DNA from: Treponema sp. | GTDB lineage: Bacteria > Spirochaetota > Spirochaetia > Treponematales > Treponemataceae | DNA: 61,193 bases | Direction: 5' to 3' | Assembly: GCA_016290335.1 (NCBI GenBank) | Contig: JAEETM010000011.1 | Location: 1-61,193, forward strand | Shown: positions 8,879 to 18,698 of the stretch, piece by piece | Layout: each line of letters begins with the position of its first letter | How positions within the stretch are numbered: position 1 is the first letter of the stretch | Program-made: the position numbers and the translations under genes | The notes under the pieces: model-generated | Databases searched by the model: none | The model's input: only the letters and a program-made list of their open reading frames with translations | What the model was told of the DNA's origin: nothing

Positions 8879-10084
8879 TTATTTCTTCCAGCTTCCTATT
8901 TTTTTAATTCTTTCTACAGCTTCAATTGTGCGTTCACGGCTGCCAAAGCCTGTAAGTCTCAAATAACCTTCACCCATTTTTCCAAAGCCGCTTCCCGGAG
9001 TTCCAACAACATTACACCTGTTCAAAAGCTCGTCAAAGAAACTCCAGCTTGTAAAACCTTCAGGAATCTTAAGCCATACATAAGGAGAATGTTCTCCGCC
9101 AAAAGCCTTAAAACCTGCAGCCTTTACGCCTTCAAAAATGATTCGTGCATTTTCGCGGTAAAAAGAAAGATTTTCCTGAATCTGCTTTTGTCCTTCATCG
9201 GAATAAACAGCTTCAGCCGCCATTTGCGTAATATAAGAAACTCCATTAAACTTTGTTGACTGGCGTCTGAACCAGAGCTTATTCAATTCCGTACCGTCAA
9301 AAACAAGCTCGTGAGGAACTACAGTATATCCGCAGCGCAGGCCTGTAAATCCGGCAGTTTTAGAAAATGACCTCAGCTCAATTGCACAGGTTTTAGCACC
9401 GTCAATTTCATAAATTGAACGTGGAATAGAAGAATCTGTAATAAATGCTTCGTAAGCTGAATCATAAAGAATCAGACTGTGATTTGCATTTGCGTAATCA
9501 ACCCACTTTTTCAAATATTCTTTAGAAGCAACAGTTCCAGTCGGATTATTCGGGAAACAAAGATAAATAATGTCCGGCGCCGTTAATGTTGATGCAGGAA
9601 TCTCAGGTAAAAATCCATTTTCTTCCTTACATGGCAGAATAATGATTTTATCTTTACGGCCATTCATAATGTTAGTATCAACATATACAGGGTAAACAGG
9701 ATCACAAATTGCAACTGTATTATCGGTTGCAAAAATATCACCAATGTTACCGCAGTCAGATTTTGCACCATCAGAAAGAAAAATCTCATCAAGCTGCATT
9801 TTAATTCCACGTGCAAGATAATCATGCTCCAGAATCTTCTGGCGGACAAAATCATAACCCTGCTCCGGCGGATAACCACGGAAAGTTTTTTCATCAGCCA
9901 TTTCATCAACTGCCTTATGCATTGCATCAATTACAGCAGGACAAATCGGTCGTGTTACATCACCAATAGAAAGCTTTATTACATCTGCATCAGGATTAGC
10001 TGCCTGAAACTCACGTGTTTTTCTATTTACCGTAGAAAAAAGATAACTCTCTTCCAAATCTAAAAAGTTTTTGTTTATTTTCAT
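8879..10084 (-). CDS. dapL: LL-diaminopimelate aminotransferase
   Basis: A 401-residue PLP-dependent class I/II aminotransferase that makes LL-diaminopimelate from tetrahydrodipicolinate and glutamate in one step, bypassing the succinylase route. Motifs seen: [10 protein letters not shown] near 37, [11 protein letters not shown] near 76, the FPNNPTGT motif near 180, the PLP lysine in [11 protein letters not shown] near 240-250, and a substrate Arg near the end ([11 protein letters not shown]). It follows dapF by 20 nt and is the second gene of that unit. Spirochaetes and chlamydiae commonly use this route. Glutamate is the amino donor, which ties it to the nitrogen genes around it. Confidence 0.95.
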   Translation of the reverse strand: MKINKNFLDLEESYLFSTVNRKTREFQAANPDADVIKLSIGDVTRPICPAVIDAMHKAVDEMADEKTFRGYPPEQGYDFVRQKILEHDYLARGIKMQLDEIFLSDGAKSDCGNIGDIFATDNTVAICDPVYPVYVDTNIMNGRKDKIIILPCKEENGFLPEIPASTLTAPDIIYLCFPNNPTGTVASKEYLKKWVDYANANHSLILYDSAYEAFITDSSIPRSIYEIDGAKTCAIELRSFSKTAGFTGLRCGYTVVPHELVFDGTELNKLWFRRQSTKFNGVSYITQMAAEAVYSDEGQKQIQENLSFYRENARIIFEGVKAAGFKAFGGEHSPYVWLKIPEGFTSWSFFDELLNRCNVVGTPGSGFGKMGEGYLRLTGFGSRERTIEAVERIKKIGSWKK

Positions 10085-10104
10085 AGCGATTATCGCCCCC
10101 TTTA

Positions 10105-10959
10105 TTACAATGTTACATCACCGATAAAAACATTTTCTGCAGGACCTGTCATAAAAACACTGTCCCCTTCTTTTCCACTCCATTCTATTTCAAGATCTCC
10201 GCCAAGTAGATGAACAGTGATTTTTTCACCCGCATCAACAAGTCCATTCAAAATTGCAGCAACAACAGTAGCACAGGTTCCGGTACCGCAGGCTAAAGTT
10301 TCGCCGGTTCCACGTTCCCAAACACGCATCCAGATTGTCCTTCTGTCTTCAACAAATGCAAACTCCGTGTTAGTCCTTTCCGGGAAAAACTCATTATTTT
10401 CAAAAAGCGGTCCAACCTGGCAAACAGGAAAATCTGCAGGCTTTTTATCAATAAATACAACCGCATGAGGATTCCCCATAGAAACTCCGGTAATTTTATA
10501 TTCCTTTCCGTCAATCACAAGCGGTCTCATAATAACCTTTTCATTTGAATCCATTTTTACAGGAATCTTTGAAGCTTCAAAAATCGGGCTTCCCATATCA
10601 ACAGAAAGCTTTGTTACTTTATCTCCGCGTTTTCCTTCAATAATCTTCAAAATCTTAACGGCACCCATCGACTCAACCGTAAACTCGCGCTTATCAGTAA
10701 GTCCTGCATCATAAACATATTTTCCCACACAACGTATTCCATTACCGCACATCTGACTGCGGCTTCCATCGGCATTGTACATTACCATTTCAAAATCAGC
10801 TGTCTTACCCTTTTTTATCAGAATGATTCCGTCACCACCAATTCCAAAGTGTCTGTCCGAAAGAGCAATTGCCGCAGCCTTTTCATCCTTAATAACACTG
10901 CCGGTACAATCAAAATAAATATAATCGTTCCCGCATCCCTGCATTTTCGTAAACTTCAT
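10105..10959 (-). CDS. dapF: Diaminopimelate epimerase
   Basis: A 284-residue epimerase turning LL- into meso-diaminopimelate for peptidoglycan and lysine. The start [18 protein letters not shown] is typical, and the two active-site cysteines are visible in [11 protein letters not shown] and [10 protein letters not shown]. The ATG at 10959 has AGGAG 6 nt upstream; the frame is open for 39 more codons, but those lie in the leader terminator. dapF leads into dapL. The leader has a strong promoter and one ANTAR-type hairpin, so cell-wall diaminopimelate supply seems to be wired to nitrogen status. Confidence 0.96.
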   Translation of the reverse strand: MKFTKMQGCGNDYIYFDCTGSVIKDEKAAAIALSDRHFGIGGDGIILIKKGKTADFEMVMYNADGSRSQMCGNGIRCVGKYVYDAGLTDKREFTVESMGAVKILKIIEGKRGDKVTKLSVDMGSPIFEASKIPVKMDSNEKVIMRPLVIDGKEYKITGVSMGNPHAVVFIDKKPADFPVCQVGPLFENNEFFPERTNTEFAFVEDRRTIWMRVWERGTGETLACGTGTCATVVAAILNGLVDAGEKITVHLLGGDLEIEWSGKEGDSVFMTGPAENVFIGDVTL

Positions 10960-10976
10960 AATCCGCTCCTGAAAAC

Positions 10977-11076
10977 AAAAAAAGGCCATGAACATACATC
11001 CGAACCACCTCGGATTCACATTCACGGCCTCTTTGCCTGATAATTCATTTTTACCGATTAAGGCTCGTTTTGTCAA
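10977..11076 (-). promoter_or_regulatory. dapF promoter and ANTAR-type leader with terminator
   Basis: TTGACA (11071-11076) and TAAAAA (11048-11053) are 17 nt apart. The hairpin GGC-AAAGAG-GCC (11026-11037), extended by three more pairs past one bulged base, has the A1/G4 loop. It overlaps the 5' arm of a long terminator (10984-11030) with seven T after it. The promoter lies back to back with the nadE promoter. Confidence 0.72.
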
Positions 11077-11112
11077 TAATGATATAATCTCAAAGTAAAT
11101 CCCCCTCTATTC

Positions 11113-11223
11113 TTGACACAAAACGTCTAAAGAATTATAACTACTCTAATAATTTTATTAGTGAACAAAGGCGTTCATTCGATTAGAATAACTATTTTCT
11201 AATGGAGTGAGCGCCTTTTTTTT
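11113..11223 (+). promoter_or_regulatory. nadE-carAB promoter and ANTAR-type leader with terminator
   Basis: TTGACA (11113-11118) and TATAAC (11136-11141), spaced by 17, form a near-consensus promoter. A first hairpin, CTAAT-AATTTT-ATTAG (11146-11161), has a six-base loop with A1 but no G4. Directly after it is GTGAAC-AAAGGC-GTTCAT (11161-11178), with A1 and G4. The second hairpin overlaps a terminator (11169-11216) followed by eight T. This is the leader most like the classic two-hairpin ANTAR target. Confidence 0.78.
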
Positions 11224-11251
11224 ACATTCTATCGCCAGTCTGGAGGTTTAT

Positions 11252-12034
11252 ATGTCTTACAATTTCAATACAGAGATGATTTACAAATCCTGTGTAAGCT
11301 GGATACAGGAATGGTTTTCCAAGAATGCCGGACCAACCACAAAAGCCGTAATCGGAATCTCTGGTGGAAAAGATTCTGCACTTACTGCAAAGCTTCTTGT
11401 AGATGCACTTGGAAAAGACCGTGTTTTTGGCGTAATGCTTCCAAACGGTGAACAGAAGGATATTGCCGACAGCCGTAAGGTTTGTGATTTTCTTGGAATA
11501 AACAACATCACAATCAACATTAAAAATGCATATACCGGACTTACCGATGAAATACAGCAGTATCTTCCAGCTTCAGACTTCAGCTACGAAAATTACAGAA
11601 CAAATACTCCAGCCCGCATCCGAATGACAACACTTTATGGAATCGGCGCAATTCTTGGTAACGCTATGGTGGCCAACACGTGCAACCTCAGCGAAGACGT
11701 TATGGGCTACAGCACCTTCTATGGCGACAGTGCCGGAAGCTTTGCACCAATCTGCAAGCTCACCACAGATGAAGTTGTTGCACTCGGCGATTTTGCAGGG
11801 CTGCCAAAAGAAATTACACACAAAGCACCAAGCGACGGAATGTGCGGCAAAACTGATGAAGACAATCTTGGCTGGACTTACCACGAAGTAAACGAGCTTA
11901 TCCGCGAAAATAAAAAAGGCAAGCATTATGAAAAAATAATCGAGCGCTGGAAAAAGAATAAGTTCAAGCTTGATATAATCCGGCTTCCGTGCTTTATTCC
12001 GGAATTACCGGTAAACACGGAGTTCACAAAATGA
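11252..12034 (+). CDS. nadE: NAD synthase, ammonia-dependent type
   Basis: A 260-residue N-type ATP pyrophosphatase that amidates deamido-NAD. The P-loop SGGKDS lies near residue 38, and the family segments LSEDVMGYSTFYGDSAGSF and PSDGMCGKTDEDNLG are present. There is no glutaminase domain, so free ammonia is the likely donor, which explains placement in a nitrogen-responsive unit. The ATG at 11252 has GGAGG 5 nt upstream. The stop overlaps the carA start (ATGA), indicating coupled translation. Confidence 0.94.
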   Translation: MSYNFNTEMIYKSCVSWIQEWFSKNAGPTTKAVIGISGGKDSALTAKLLVDALGKDRVFGVMLPNGEQKDIADSRKVCDFLGINNITINIKNAYTGLTDEIQQYLPASDFSYENYRTNTPARIRMTTLYGIGAILGNAMVANTCNLSEDVMGYSTFYGDSAGSFAPICKLTTDEVVALGDFAGLPKEITHKAPSDGMCGKTDEDNLGWTYHEVNELIRENKKGKHYEKIIERWKKNKFKLDIIRLPCFIPELPVNTEFTK

Positions 12035-13137
12035 ACAAAGCATATCTGATTCTTGCAGACGGAACAGTTTTTGAAGGAAACTCAATCGGCGCACAGGGCA
12101 AAACAATCGGCGAAGTAGTCTTTACAACCGGCATGACCGGCTACCTTGAAACACTTACAGACCCAAGCTATTTTGGTCAGATTGTAACGCAAACCTTCCC
12201 TTTAATCGGAAACTACGGTGTTATCCCGGAAGATTTTGAAAGTGCCAGAAGCTGGGTACGCGGCTACATTGTACGTGAAATGTGCGACGGTCCTTCTAAC
12301 TTCCGCTGCCAGGGTAATCTTGATGATTTTCTTAAAGCCCAGAATATCGTTGGAATCTGCGGAATCGACACCCGCGCCCTCACTAAAAAGCTCCGCGAAT
12401 CCGGCGTAATGAACGGAATGATAGTGAGCGGAGAGGATTGTTCTGATGGTATTGGGCGTAATCAGGAGATTCTTATTACTGAAATTAAAAAATATAGAAT
12501 CGAGGATGCAGTAAAAAGTGTCAGCCTTAAAATAAACAATACGCCTGTACAATCATTCAAAAAGCACGTAGTTCTCTTCGACTTCGGTGCCAAAGCAAAC
12601 ATCCAGCGGGAACTTGAAAAACGAGGCTGCAAAGTTACAGTTGTTCCATATAATACAACAGCTCAGGAAATCATCAACCTTAATCCCGACGGAATCATGC
12701 TTTCAAACGGACCGGGCGACCCTGCAGAAAACACAGGCGTAATTGCAGAAATCACAAAGCTCTGCGAATATGGTAAAATCCCGATTTTTGGAATCTGCCT
12801 TGGTCACCAGATGCTGGCACTTGCACGCGGCGCAAAAACAAGCAAACTCAAATACGGACACCGCGGCGGAAATCATCCCTGCAAGGATTTACTGACAAAC
12901 CGTGTTTACATCACAAGTCAGAACCACGGCTATGCAGTTGAACCCGCAAGTCTGCCGCCACAGGCCCGCCTCAGCTTTATCAATGTAAACGACAACACCT
13001 GCGAAGGAATAGAATACACGGACATACCGGCCTTCAGCGTACAGTTCCATCCGGAAGCCTGCGGCGGTCCACACGATACAAACTTTCTTTTCGACAGATT
13101 CTTGAAGATGATGGAGGCTCCAAGTGCCACTAAATAA
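12031..13137 (+). CDS. carA: Carbamoyl-phosphate synthase small (glutaminase) subunit
   Basis: A 368-residue subunit that frees ammonia from glutamine for carbamoyl phosphate, the entry to pyrimidines and arginine. The N-terminal half is the CarA-specific domain (LILADGTVFEGNS, then TGMTGYLETLTDPSY). The C-terminal half is a class I amidotransferase with the nucleophile Cys in GICLGHQ and the His/Glu pair in QFHPEA. It starts inside the nadE stop (ATGA overlap) and its own last 14 nt overlap carB. Confidence 0.96.
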   Translation: MNKAYLILADGTVFEGNSIGAQGKTIGEVVFTTGMTGYLETLTDPSYFGQIVTQTFPLIGNYGVIPEDFESARSWVRGYIVREMCDGPSNFRCQGNLDDFLKAQNIVGICGIDTRALTKKLRESGVMNGMIVSGEDCSDGIGRNQEILITEIKKYRIEDAVKSVSLKINNTPVQSFKKHVVLFDFGAKANIQRELEKRGCKVTVVPYNTTAQEIINLNPDGIMLSNGPGDPAENTGVIAEITKLCEYGKIPIFGICLGHQMLALARGAKTSKLKYGHRGGNHPCKDLLTNRVYITSQNHGYAVEPASLPPQARLSFINVNDNTCEGIEYTDIPAFSVQFHPEACGGPHDTNFLFDRFLKMMEAPSATK

Positions 13138-16100
13138 AGATATACACAAAGTAATGATTATCGGTTCTGGTCCGATTGTAATCGGGCAGGCAGCGGAGTT
13201 TGATTATGCAGGAAACCAGGCATGTAAGGCATTAAAGTCGCTCGGGCTTGAAGTCTGCCTTGTAAACTCTAACCCCGCAACGCTTATGACCGACAGCTAC
13301 ATGGCTGATGAGATTTACATGGAGCCGCTAACACTTACTACCCTGCAGCGAATCATCGAAAAAGAAAAACCAGACAGCCTGCTTTCTACTCTTGGCGGCC
13401 AGACAGGTTTAACATTAAGCATGGAGCTTGCAAAATCAGGATTCCTTGAAAGTCACAATGTTCAGCTATTGGGAGCCCGCCCTGCAACAATTGATAAAGC
13501 AGAAGACCGCCAGCTTTTTAAAAATACAATGGAAGCAATCGGCGAACCGTGCATTCCAAGTAAGGTAGTTACAACTTACGAAGATGCAGCCGCCTTTGTT
13601 CATGATGTAATCGGCTTCCCTGCAATTATCAGACCGGCATTTACTCTTGGCGGAACCGGTGGTGGAATTGTAAACAATGAACGAGAGCTTGACGAAATTG
13701 CCCACAACGGACTTCACCGCTCCCCAATCCATCAGATACTTGTTGAAAAATGTATAAGCGGCTGGAAAGAAATTGAGTTTGAAGTTATGCGTGACTCACA
13801 CGCGAATGTTATTACAGTCTGTTCAATGGAAAACTTCGACCCGGTTGGTGTTCACACCGGCGACAGTATTGTAATTGCACCGGCTGTTACTCTTGCAGAC
13901 AAAGAATATCAGATGCTCCGTTCTGCGGCATTAAACATAATCAGTGCACTGGAAATTGAAGGCGGCTGTAACTGTCAGTTTGCGTTAAATCCCGACACCT
14001 TTGAATATGCAGTTATTGAAGTAAATCCTCGAGTTTCACGTTCATCTGCTCTTGCAAGTAAGGCAACCGGCTACCCTATTGCAAAGGTTGCCGCCCTGAT
14101 TGCAGTTGGTTTTACGCTTGATGAAATACCAAACTTTGTTACAAAAAAGACAAAGGCATGCTTTGAACCGGTGCTCGATTACGTTGTTGTAAAAATGCCG
14201 AAGTTCCCGTTTGATAAGTTTGTATATGCTGCACGAAAGCTTGGCACTCAGATGAAGGCAACCGGCGAAGTTATGGCAATAGGACAGAACTTTGAAGAAG
14301 CAATTCTTAAAGCAGTGCGCGGTGCCGAAATTGGTGTAAAGGATTTGAACCTTCCTGCATTTGAAAAAGAAACAGATGCGAAAATCCGTGAACGGGTTGC
14401 CCAGTGTACAGACCAGAGATTATTTGCAATTTATCAGGCATTAAAACGCGGACTTTTAAGTGTTGAAGAGATTCATGAAATAACAAAAATTGACGAATGG
14501 TTTTTGTGGAAGCTTGAAAAAATTGTTGCAATGGAAAAAGAAAACCAGGGAATGCTGTTCCCGCCAAAATCGTTCAAAATGGTTGATACGTGTGCCGGCG
14601 AGTTTGATGCCGAGACACCATATTTTTATTCTACAACTAACGGCGAAAACGAAGCCGAAATGTTTTTATCAGAACGACATTCTTCTTCAAAGGGAACAAT
14701 CGTTGTTCTGGGCTCAGGTCCTATCCGAATTGGTCAGGGAATTGAGTTTGATTATTCTTCTGTACAGTGTATCCGCGCACTTAAAAAGCTTGGCTACGAG
14801 GTTGCAATCATCAACAACAACCCGGAAACTGTCAGCACCGATTTTGATACCGCCGACCGTCTTTACTTTGAACCGCTTACTCCGGCTGATGTAATGAATG
14901 TACTCGCTGTAGAAAAACCGATTGGCGTTGTTGTTGCCTTTGGCGGCGGAACTGCAATCAAGCTTGCAAAGTTTCTTGACAGTCAGGGAGTGCAGATTCT
15001 TGGAACAAGTGCCGATGCAATTGACCTTGCCGAAGACCGTGAACGCTTTGAAGAGCTCTGCGACAATTTAAAAATCAACCGCCCTAAAGGACAGACTGTT
15101 TTTACCGAAAGCCAGGCTCTGGAAGCAGCAGCCCGTTTGGGTTATCCTGTTCTGCTCAGACCAAGCTATGTACTCGGCGGCCAGAATATGATAATCGCCA
15201 GAAACTCTGCTGATGTAAAAGAATACATGGCAATTATTCTGCGGCAGGGAATTGAAAACCCGGTTTTGATTGATAAATACATGGAAGGCACCGAGCTTGA
15301 AATTGACTGTATCTGTGATGGTGAAGATGTCCTTATTCCGGGCATTATGGAACACGTTGAACGTACAGGTATTCACTCCGGAGATTCAATTGCAGTGTAC
15401 CCGGCCTGGAGTTTTACTCCGGAAATGACACGCGTAGTTGTAGAAAAATCAAGAGCTATGGCACTCGCTCTTGGAACTAAGGGAATTGTAAACATTCAGT
15501 GGCTTTTCTACGGAGACCAGCTGAACATCATAGAAGCAAATCCGCGTTCAAGCCGAACTGTTCCATACCTGAGTAAGGTAAGCGGCATTCCAATGGTTGA
15601 GCTTGCTACCCGTGCAATGCTTGGTGAAAGAGTCCGCGATATGGGCTACGGCACCGGGCTTTATAAAGCACCGGATTATTTTGCAGTTAAGGTTCCTGTT
15701 TTCAGCTTTGAAAAGCTTATGGATGTTGACACTCACCTTGGTCCCGAAATGAAATCTACCGGTGAAGTTCTTGGAATTGCCGCTACCCGCGAAGAAGCCT
15801 TGTTTAAGGGAATGGTTGCTGCCGGTTGGAAAATGATACATCCAGAAACATGTGCAAATCCCGGAATCTTATTCTCTGTGCGTAAATCAGATTTACCTGA
15901 GCTGCCTGAGCTTGCCCGAAAGTTTCATGATCTGGGCTTTAAGCTGTACGCTACTACCGGCAATGCAGAAACAATTGAACGCAGCGGTATGACTGTAACT
16001 CATGTTGCTAAAGTTCACGAAAATTATCACGACAACGTTATGACACTTCTGGAAAGCGGAATTGTAAGCTACGTTGTTTCTACTTCTGCAAAAGGTCGAG

Positions 16101-16264
16101 ATCCAGCTACAGAAAGTGTAAAGCTCCGCCGCCTTGCAGTTGAACACGATATTGACTGCCTTACCGCTATAGATACCGCAAATGCTCTTGCAGCCTGTCT
16201 TGCAAGCCCTTATGCACTCGAAAATGTAAGTGTAGTTGATATGAATGAATTAAGTTTTCATTAA
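13124..16264 (+). CDS. carB: Carbamoyl-phosphate synthase large subunit
   Basis: A 1046-residue synthetase with two homologous ATP-grasp halves (about 1-400 and 530-930), each opening with a GSGPIxIGQ motif, and a C-terminal MGS-like regulatory domain (about 910-1046). It makes carbamoyl phosphate from bicarbonate, two ATP and the ammonia channelled from CarA. The start is GTG at 13124, chosen because GGAGG lies 6 nt upstream and the next residues (MPLNKDIHKVMIIGSGP) match the family start. It overlaps carA by 14 nt. Confidence 0.97.
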   Translation: MPLNKDIHKVMIIGSGPIVIGQAAEFDYAGNQACKALKSLGLEVCLVNSNPATLMTDSYMADEIYMEPLTLTTLQRIIEKEKPDSLLSTLGGQTGLTLSMELAKSGFLESHNVQLLGARPATIDKAEDRQLFKNTMEAIGEPCIPSKVVTTYEDAAAFVHDVIGFPAIIRPAFTLGGTGGGIVNNERELDEIAHNGLHRSPIHQILVEKCISGWKEIEFEVMRDSHANVITVCSMENFDPVGVHTGDSIVIAPAVTLADKEYQMLRSAALNIISALEIEGGCNCQFALNPDTFEYAVIEVNPRVSRSSALASKATGYPIAKVAALIAVGFTLDEIPNFVTKKTKACFEPVLDYVVVKMPKFPFDKFVYAARKLGTQMKATGEVMAIGQNFEEAILKAVRGAEIGVKDLNLPAFEKETDAKIRERVAQCTDQRLFAIYQALKRGLLSVEEIHEITKIDEWFLWKLEKIVAMEKENQGMLFPPKSFKMVDTCAGEFDAETPYFYSTTNGENEAEMFLSERHSSSKGTIVVLGSGPIRIGQGIEFDYSSVQCIRALKKLGYEVAIINNNPETVSTDFDTADRLYFEPLTPADVMNVLAVEKPIGVVVAFGGGTAIKLAKFLDSQGVQILGTSADAIDLAEDRERFEELCDNLKINRPKGQTVFTESQALEAAARLGYPVLLRPSYVLGGQNMIIARNSADVKEYMAIILRQGIENPVLIDKYMEGTELEIDCICDGEDVLIPGIMEHVERTGIHSGDSIAVYPAWSFTPEMTRVVVEKSRAMALALGTKGIVNIQWLFYGDQLNIIEANPRSSRTVPYLSKVSGIPMVELATRAMLGERVRDMGYGTGLYKAPDYFAVKVPVFSFEKLMDVDTHLGPEMKSTGEVLGIAATREEALFKGMVAAGWKMIHPETCANPGILFSVRKSDLPELPELARKFHDLGFKLYATTGNAETIERSGMTVTHVAKVHENYHDNVMTLLESGIVSYVVSTSAKGRDPATESVKLRRLAVEHDIDCLTAIDTANALAACLASPYALENVSVVDMNELSFH

Positions 16265-16277
16265 GCAGCCTGAAATC

Positions 16278-16386
16278 TTGACATCTCAACGCGAAAAGCA
16301 TAAAATATAATATAGTTTTTTTGAGCAAAGGCGCTCATTCGATTTAACGACTTATTGTCGCTAAGTGGAATGGGCGCCTTTTTTTT
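16278..16386 (+). promoter_or_regulatory. Promoter and ANTAR-type leader of the ykgJ-pyrG-glnA-ANTAR unit
   Basis: TTGACA (16278-16283) and TAAAAT (16301-16306) are 17 nt apart. The hairpin TGAGC-AAAGGC-GCTCA (16322-16337) has the A1/G4 loop and overlaps a terminator (16329-16378) followed by eight T. Because the ANTAR gene is the last of this unit, the regulator would control its own transcription. Confidence 0.78.
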
Positions 16387-16402
16387 GTTCAAGCGGGTTT
16401 TT

Positions 16403-17053
16403 ATGGCAAACGAAAAAAATGAAATCCAGGGGATTTTGGATAAAGTAAAAGATACGCACGAAGAAGAGATTTTACTTCAAACTCAGGAACTTTATAGCAA
16501 AATTGCTTCTACACAGGCAGCCTGGTATGAAAAATCAGGTTTTACCTGTCCGAAAGCTTGTGGTGAATGCTGCAGAAACTTTGAACCGGACCTTCTTGAC
16601 TGTGAAGCGGTTTACATGGCTGCCTGGCTTTTGGAAAATCAACCGGAAACAGCAGAAGAGGTTGCACAAGGTAATTTCCCTTTTCCTCAAAACAAGGGCT
16701 GTCCCTTCTGGAATGAGCATACAGATTATCACTGCACTATTTATGGTGGCCGTGCTTTTATATGTAGATTTTTTGGAGCCTGTGGTTCTAAGACTAAAAA
16801 TGAGAAATTGGCTTTTAAGCCCTGCAAATTTTATCCTACAGAAATTCTAGCAGCTCATAATCCGCCTCTAGCCCACAAACAGTATTCAGATGCAGAAATT
16901 ATGCAGATTTTTGGAGTTCTGCCCCCGGTTACAACAGATATAATGGAAAGCGCAATTTCGCTGAATCCCGATAACCTTACAACAAAGCTTATCAGAGAGA
17001 TTTTACCGGAAGAAATAAACCACTTAAAGTGGATTTGCAGTATGGCAAGTTAG
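16403..17053 (+). CDS. YkgJ-family cysteine-cluster protein
   Basis: A 216-residue protein with the C-x3-C-x2-CC cluster of the YkgJ/UPF0153 family (CPKACGECC near residues 49-57) and the later family cysteines (GCPFW, YHCTIY, ICRFFGACG), which probably bind a metal or Fe-S centre. The N-terminal 40 residues are charged and helical. The biochemical role of the family is not settled. The start ATG at 16403 follows the leader terminator, with only a weak ribosome site (GCGGG). It is the first gene of the unit with pyrG (29 nt downstream), which puts it under the nitrogen-type leader. Confidence 0.85.
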   Translation: MANEKNEIQGILDKVKDTHEEEILLQTQELYSKIASTQAAWYEKSGFTCPKACGECCRNFEPDLLDCEAVYMAAWLLENQPETAEEVAQGNFPFPQNKGCPFWNEHTDYHCTIYGGRAFICRFFGACGSKTKNEKLAFKPCKFYPTEILAAHNPPLAHKQYSDAEIMQIFGVLPPVTTDIMESAISLNPDNLTTKLIREILPEEINHLKWICSMAS

Positions 17054-17082
17054 TTTATCATAATAAAAAAGGAGATTTGAAG

Positions 17083-18675
17083 ATGTCAAAGTTTATTTTC
17101 GTTACAGGTGGAGTAGTTAGCGGTCTTGGAAAAGGAATTACGGCTGCATCACTCGGGCGACTGCTCAAATGCCGCGGACTCAAAATTGCTTCTCAAAAGC
17201 TGGACCCTTATATGAACGTAGACCCTGGTACTATGAGTCCCTTCCAGCACGGTGAAGTTTTTGTTACAGATGATGGTGCCGAAACAGATCTTGACCTTGG
17301 TCACTACGAACGCTTTATTGACGAAAATCTTACAAAGTATTCAAATCTCACAAGCGGACGTGTTTACTGGAATGTTCTTAACAAGGAACGCAACGGTGAC
17401 TATCTTGGCGAAACTGTTCAGATTATTCCGCACGTTACAAATGAAATAAAGGATTTTATTAAGAAAAATGCCGAAGTAAGCGGTGCTGATGTAAGTATTG
17501 TAGAAATTGGCGGTACAATTGGCGATATTGAAAGTCAGCCTTTTCTTGAAGCAATCCGTCAGCTTGCCCTTGATGTTGGTCGCCGCAACTGTCTTTTTAT
17601 TCATGTTTGCCTTGTACCCTATATTTCCGGTTCCGATGAGTTTAAATCAAAACCAACTCAGCATTCCGTAAAGGAGCTTATGGCTGTTGGTATTCATCCT
17701 GATATTATTGTTGCCCGCTGCGATAAAGAAATCCCTGTTGATATCCGCAATAAAATCAGTCTCTTCTGTAATGTAAGCGAAGACTGTGTAATCAACAACA
17801 CAACCTGCCGCAGCCTTTATGAAGTTCCACTTATGCTTCATGCACAGGATATGGATGGAGTTGTCTGCCGTGACCTTGGACTTGAGAGCCAAATTGATTC
17901 TAAAGCCCTTAATGCCTGGTCACAGATGGTAGAAAAAATCCATGCACGAAAGGATGAAGTCCAGGTTGCACTTGTAGGTAAATATACAAAGCTCCACGAT
18001 TCATATTTGAGTATTGTTGAATCATTGAATCACGCAAGCTTTGTTACAGGAAAGAATATTAAAATCAAGTGGGTTGATTCAGATACAGTAACTGATGAAA
18101 CTGCACCTGAAATCTTTGCTGACTGCGCCGGAATTATTCTGCCGGGGGGATTCGGTCACCGCGGTATTGAAGGAATGATTTGTTCCTGCCGTTATGCAAG
18201 AACACACACGCTTCCATATTTTGGAATCTGTCTTGGAATGCAGATTGCAGTTATTGAGTTTGCCCGAAGTGTTCTTGGATATGCAGATGCCAACTCCCGT
18301 GAGTTTGATGAAACTTGCGAACATCCTGTAATTGATTTGATGAAGGACCAGCGCGGTGTAATTATGGGCGGAACAATGAGACTTGGAAGCTATCCATGCA
18401 AGGTTACTCCGGGAACAATGTTAGAGAAAGCTTACGGCAAGAATCTTATAGAAGAGCGTCACCGCCACCGCTACGAGTTCAACAATGATTACCGCGAACA
18501 GATGACAGCAGCAGGTCTTACAATAAGCGGAATGTCACCAGATGGCACTCTTGTTGAAGCAGTTGAAATTGAAGGACAGTTCCATGTAGGAGTTCAGTTC
18601 CATCCTGAGTTTAAGAGCCGTCCTAATAATGCAGGTCCACTTTTTGTTGAGTTCTTGCGGGCATGTGAAAAGTAA
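17083..18675 (+). CDS. pyrG: CTP synthase
   Basis: A 530-residue enzyme that aminates UTP to CTP with glutamine. The N-terminal synthetase domain starts SKFIFVTGGVVSGLGKG, with the GDIESQPFLEA segment near 150. The C-terminal class I amidotransferase has its Cys in GICLGMQ and the His/Glu in QFHPEF. The ATG at 17083 has GGAG 8 nt upstream. It lies between the Cys-cluster gene and glnA, 23 nt before glnA. Confidence 0.97.
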   Translation: MSKFIFVTGGVVSGLGKGITAASLGRLLKCRGLKIASQKLDPYMNVDPGTMSPFQHGEVFVTDDGAETDLDLGHYERFIDENLTKYSNLTSGRVYWNVLNKERNGDYLGETVQIIPHVTNEIKDFIKKNAEVSGADVSIVEIGGTIGDIESQPFLEAIRQLALDVGRRNCLFIHVCLVPYISGSDEFKSKPTQHSVKELMAVGIHPDIIVARCDKEIPVDIRNKISLFCNVSEDCVINNTTCRSLYEVPLMLHAQDMDGVVCRDLGLESQIDSKALNAWSQMVEKIHARKDEVQVALVGKYTKLHDSYLSIVESLNHASFVTGKNIKIKWVDSDTVTDETAPEIFADCAGIILPGGFGHRGIEGMICSCRYARTHTLPYFGICLGMQIAVIEFARSVLGYADANSREFDETCEHPVIDLMKDQRGVIMGGTMRLGSYPCKVTPGTMLEKAYGKNLIEERHRHRYEFNNDYREQMTAAGLTISGMSPDGTLVEAVEIEGQFHVGVQFHPEFKSRPNNAGPLFVEFLRACEK

Positions 18676-18698
18676 GTTATATTTTAGATGAGGTTTTT

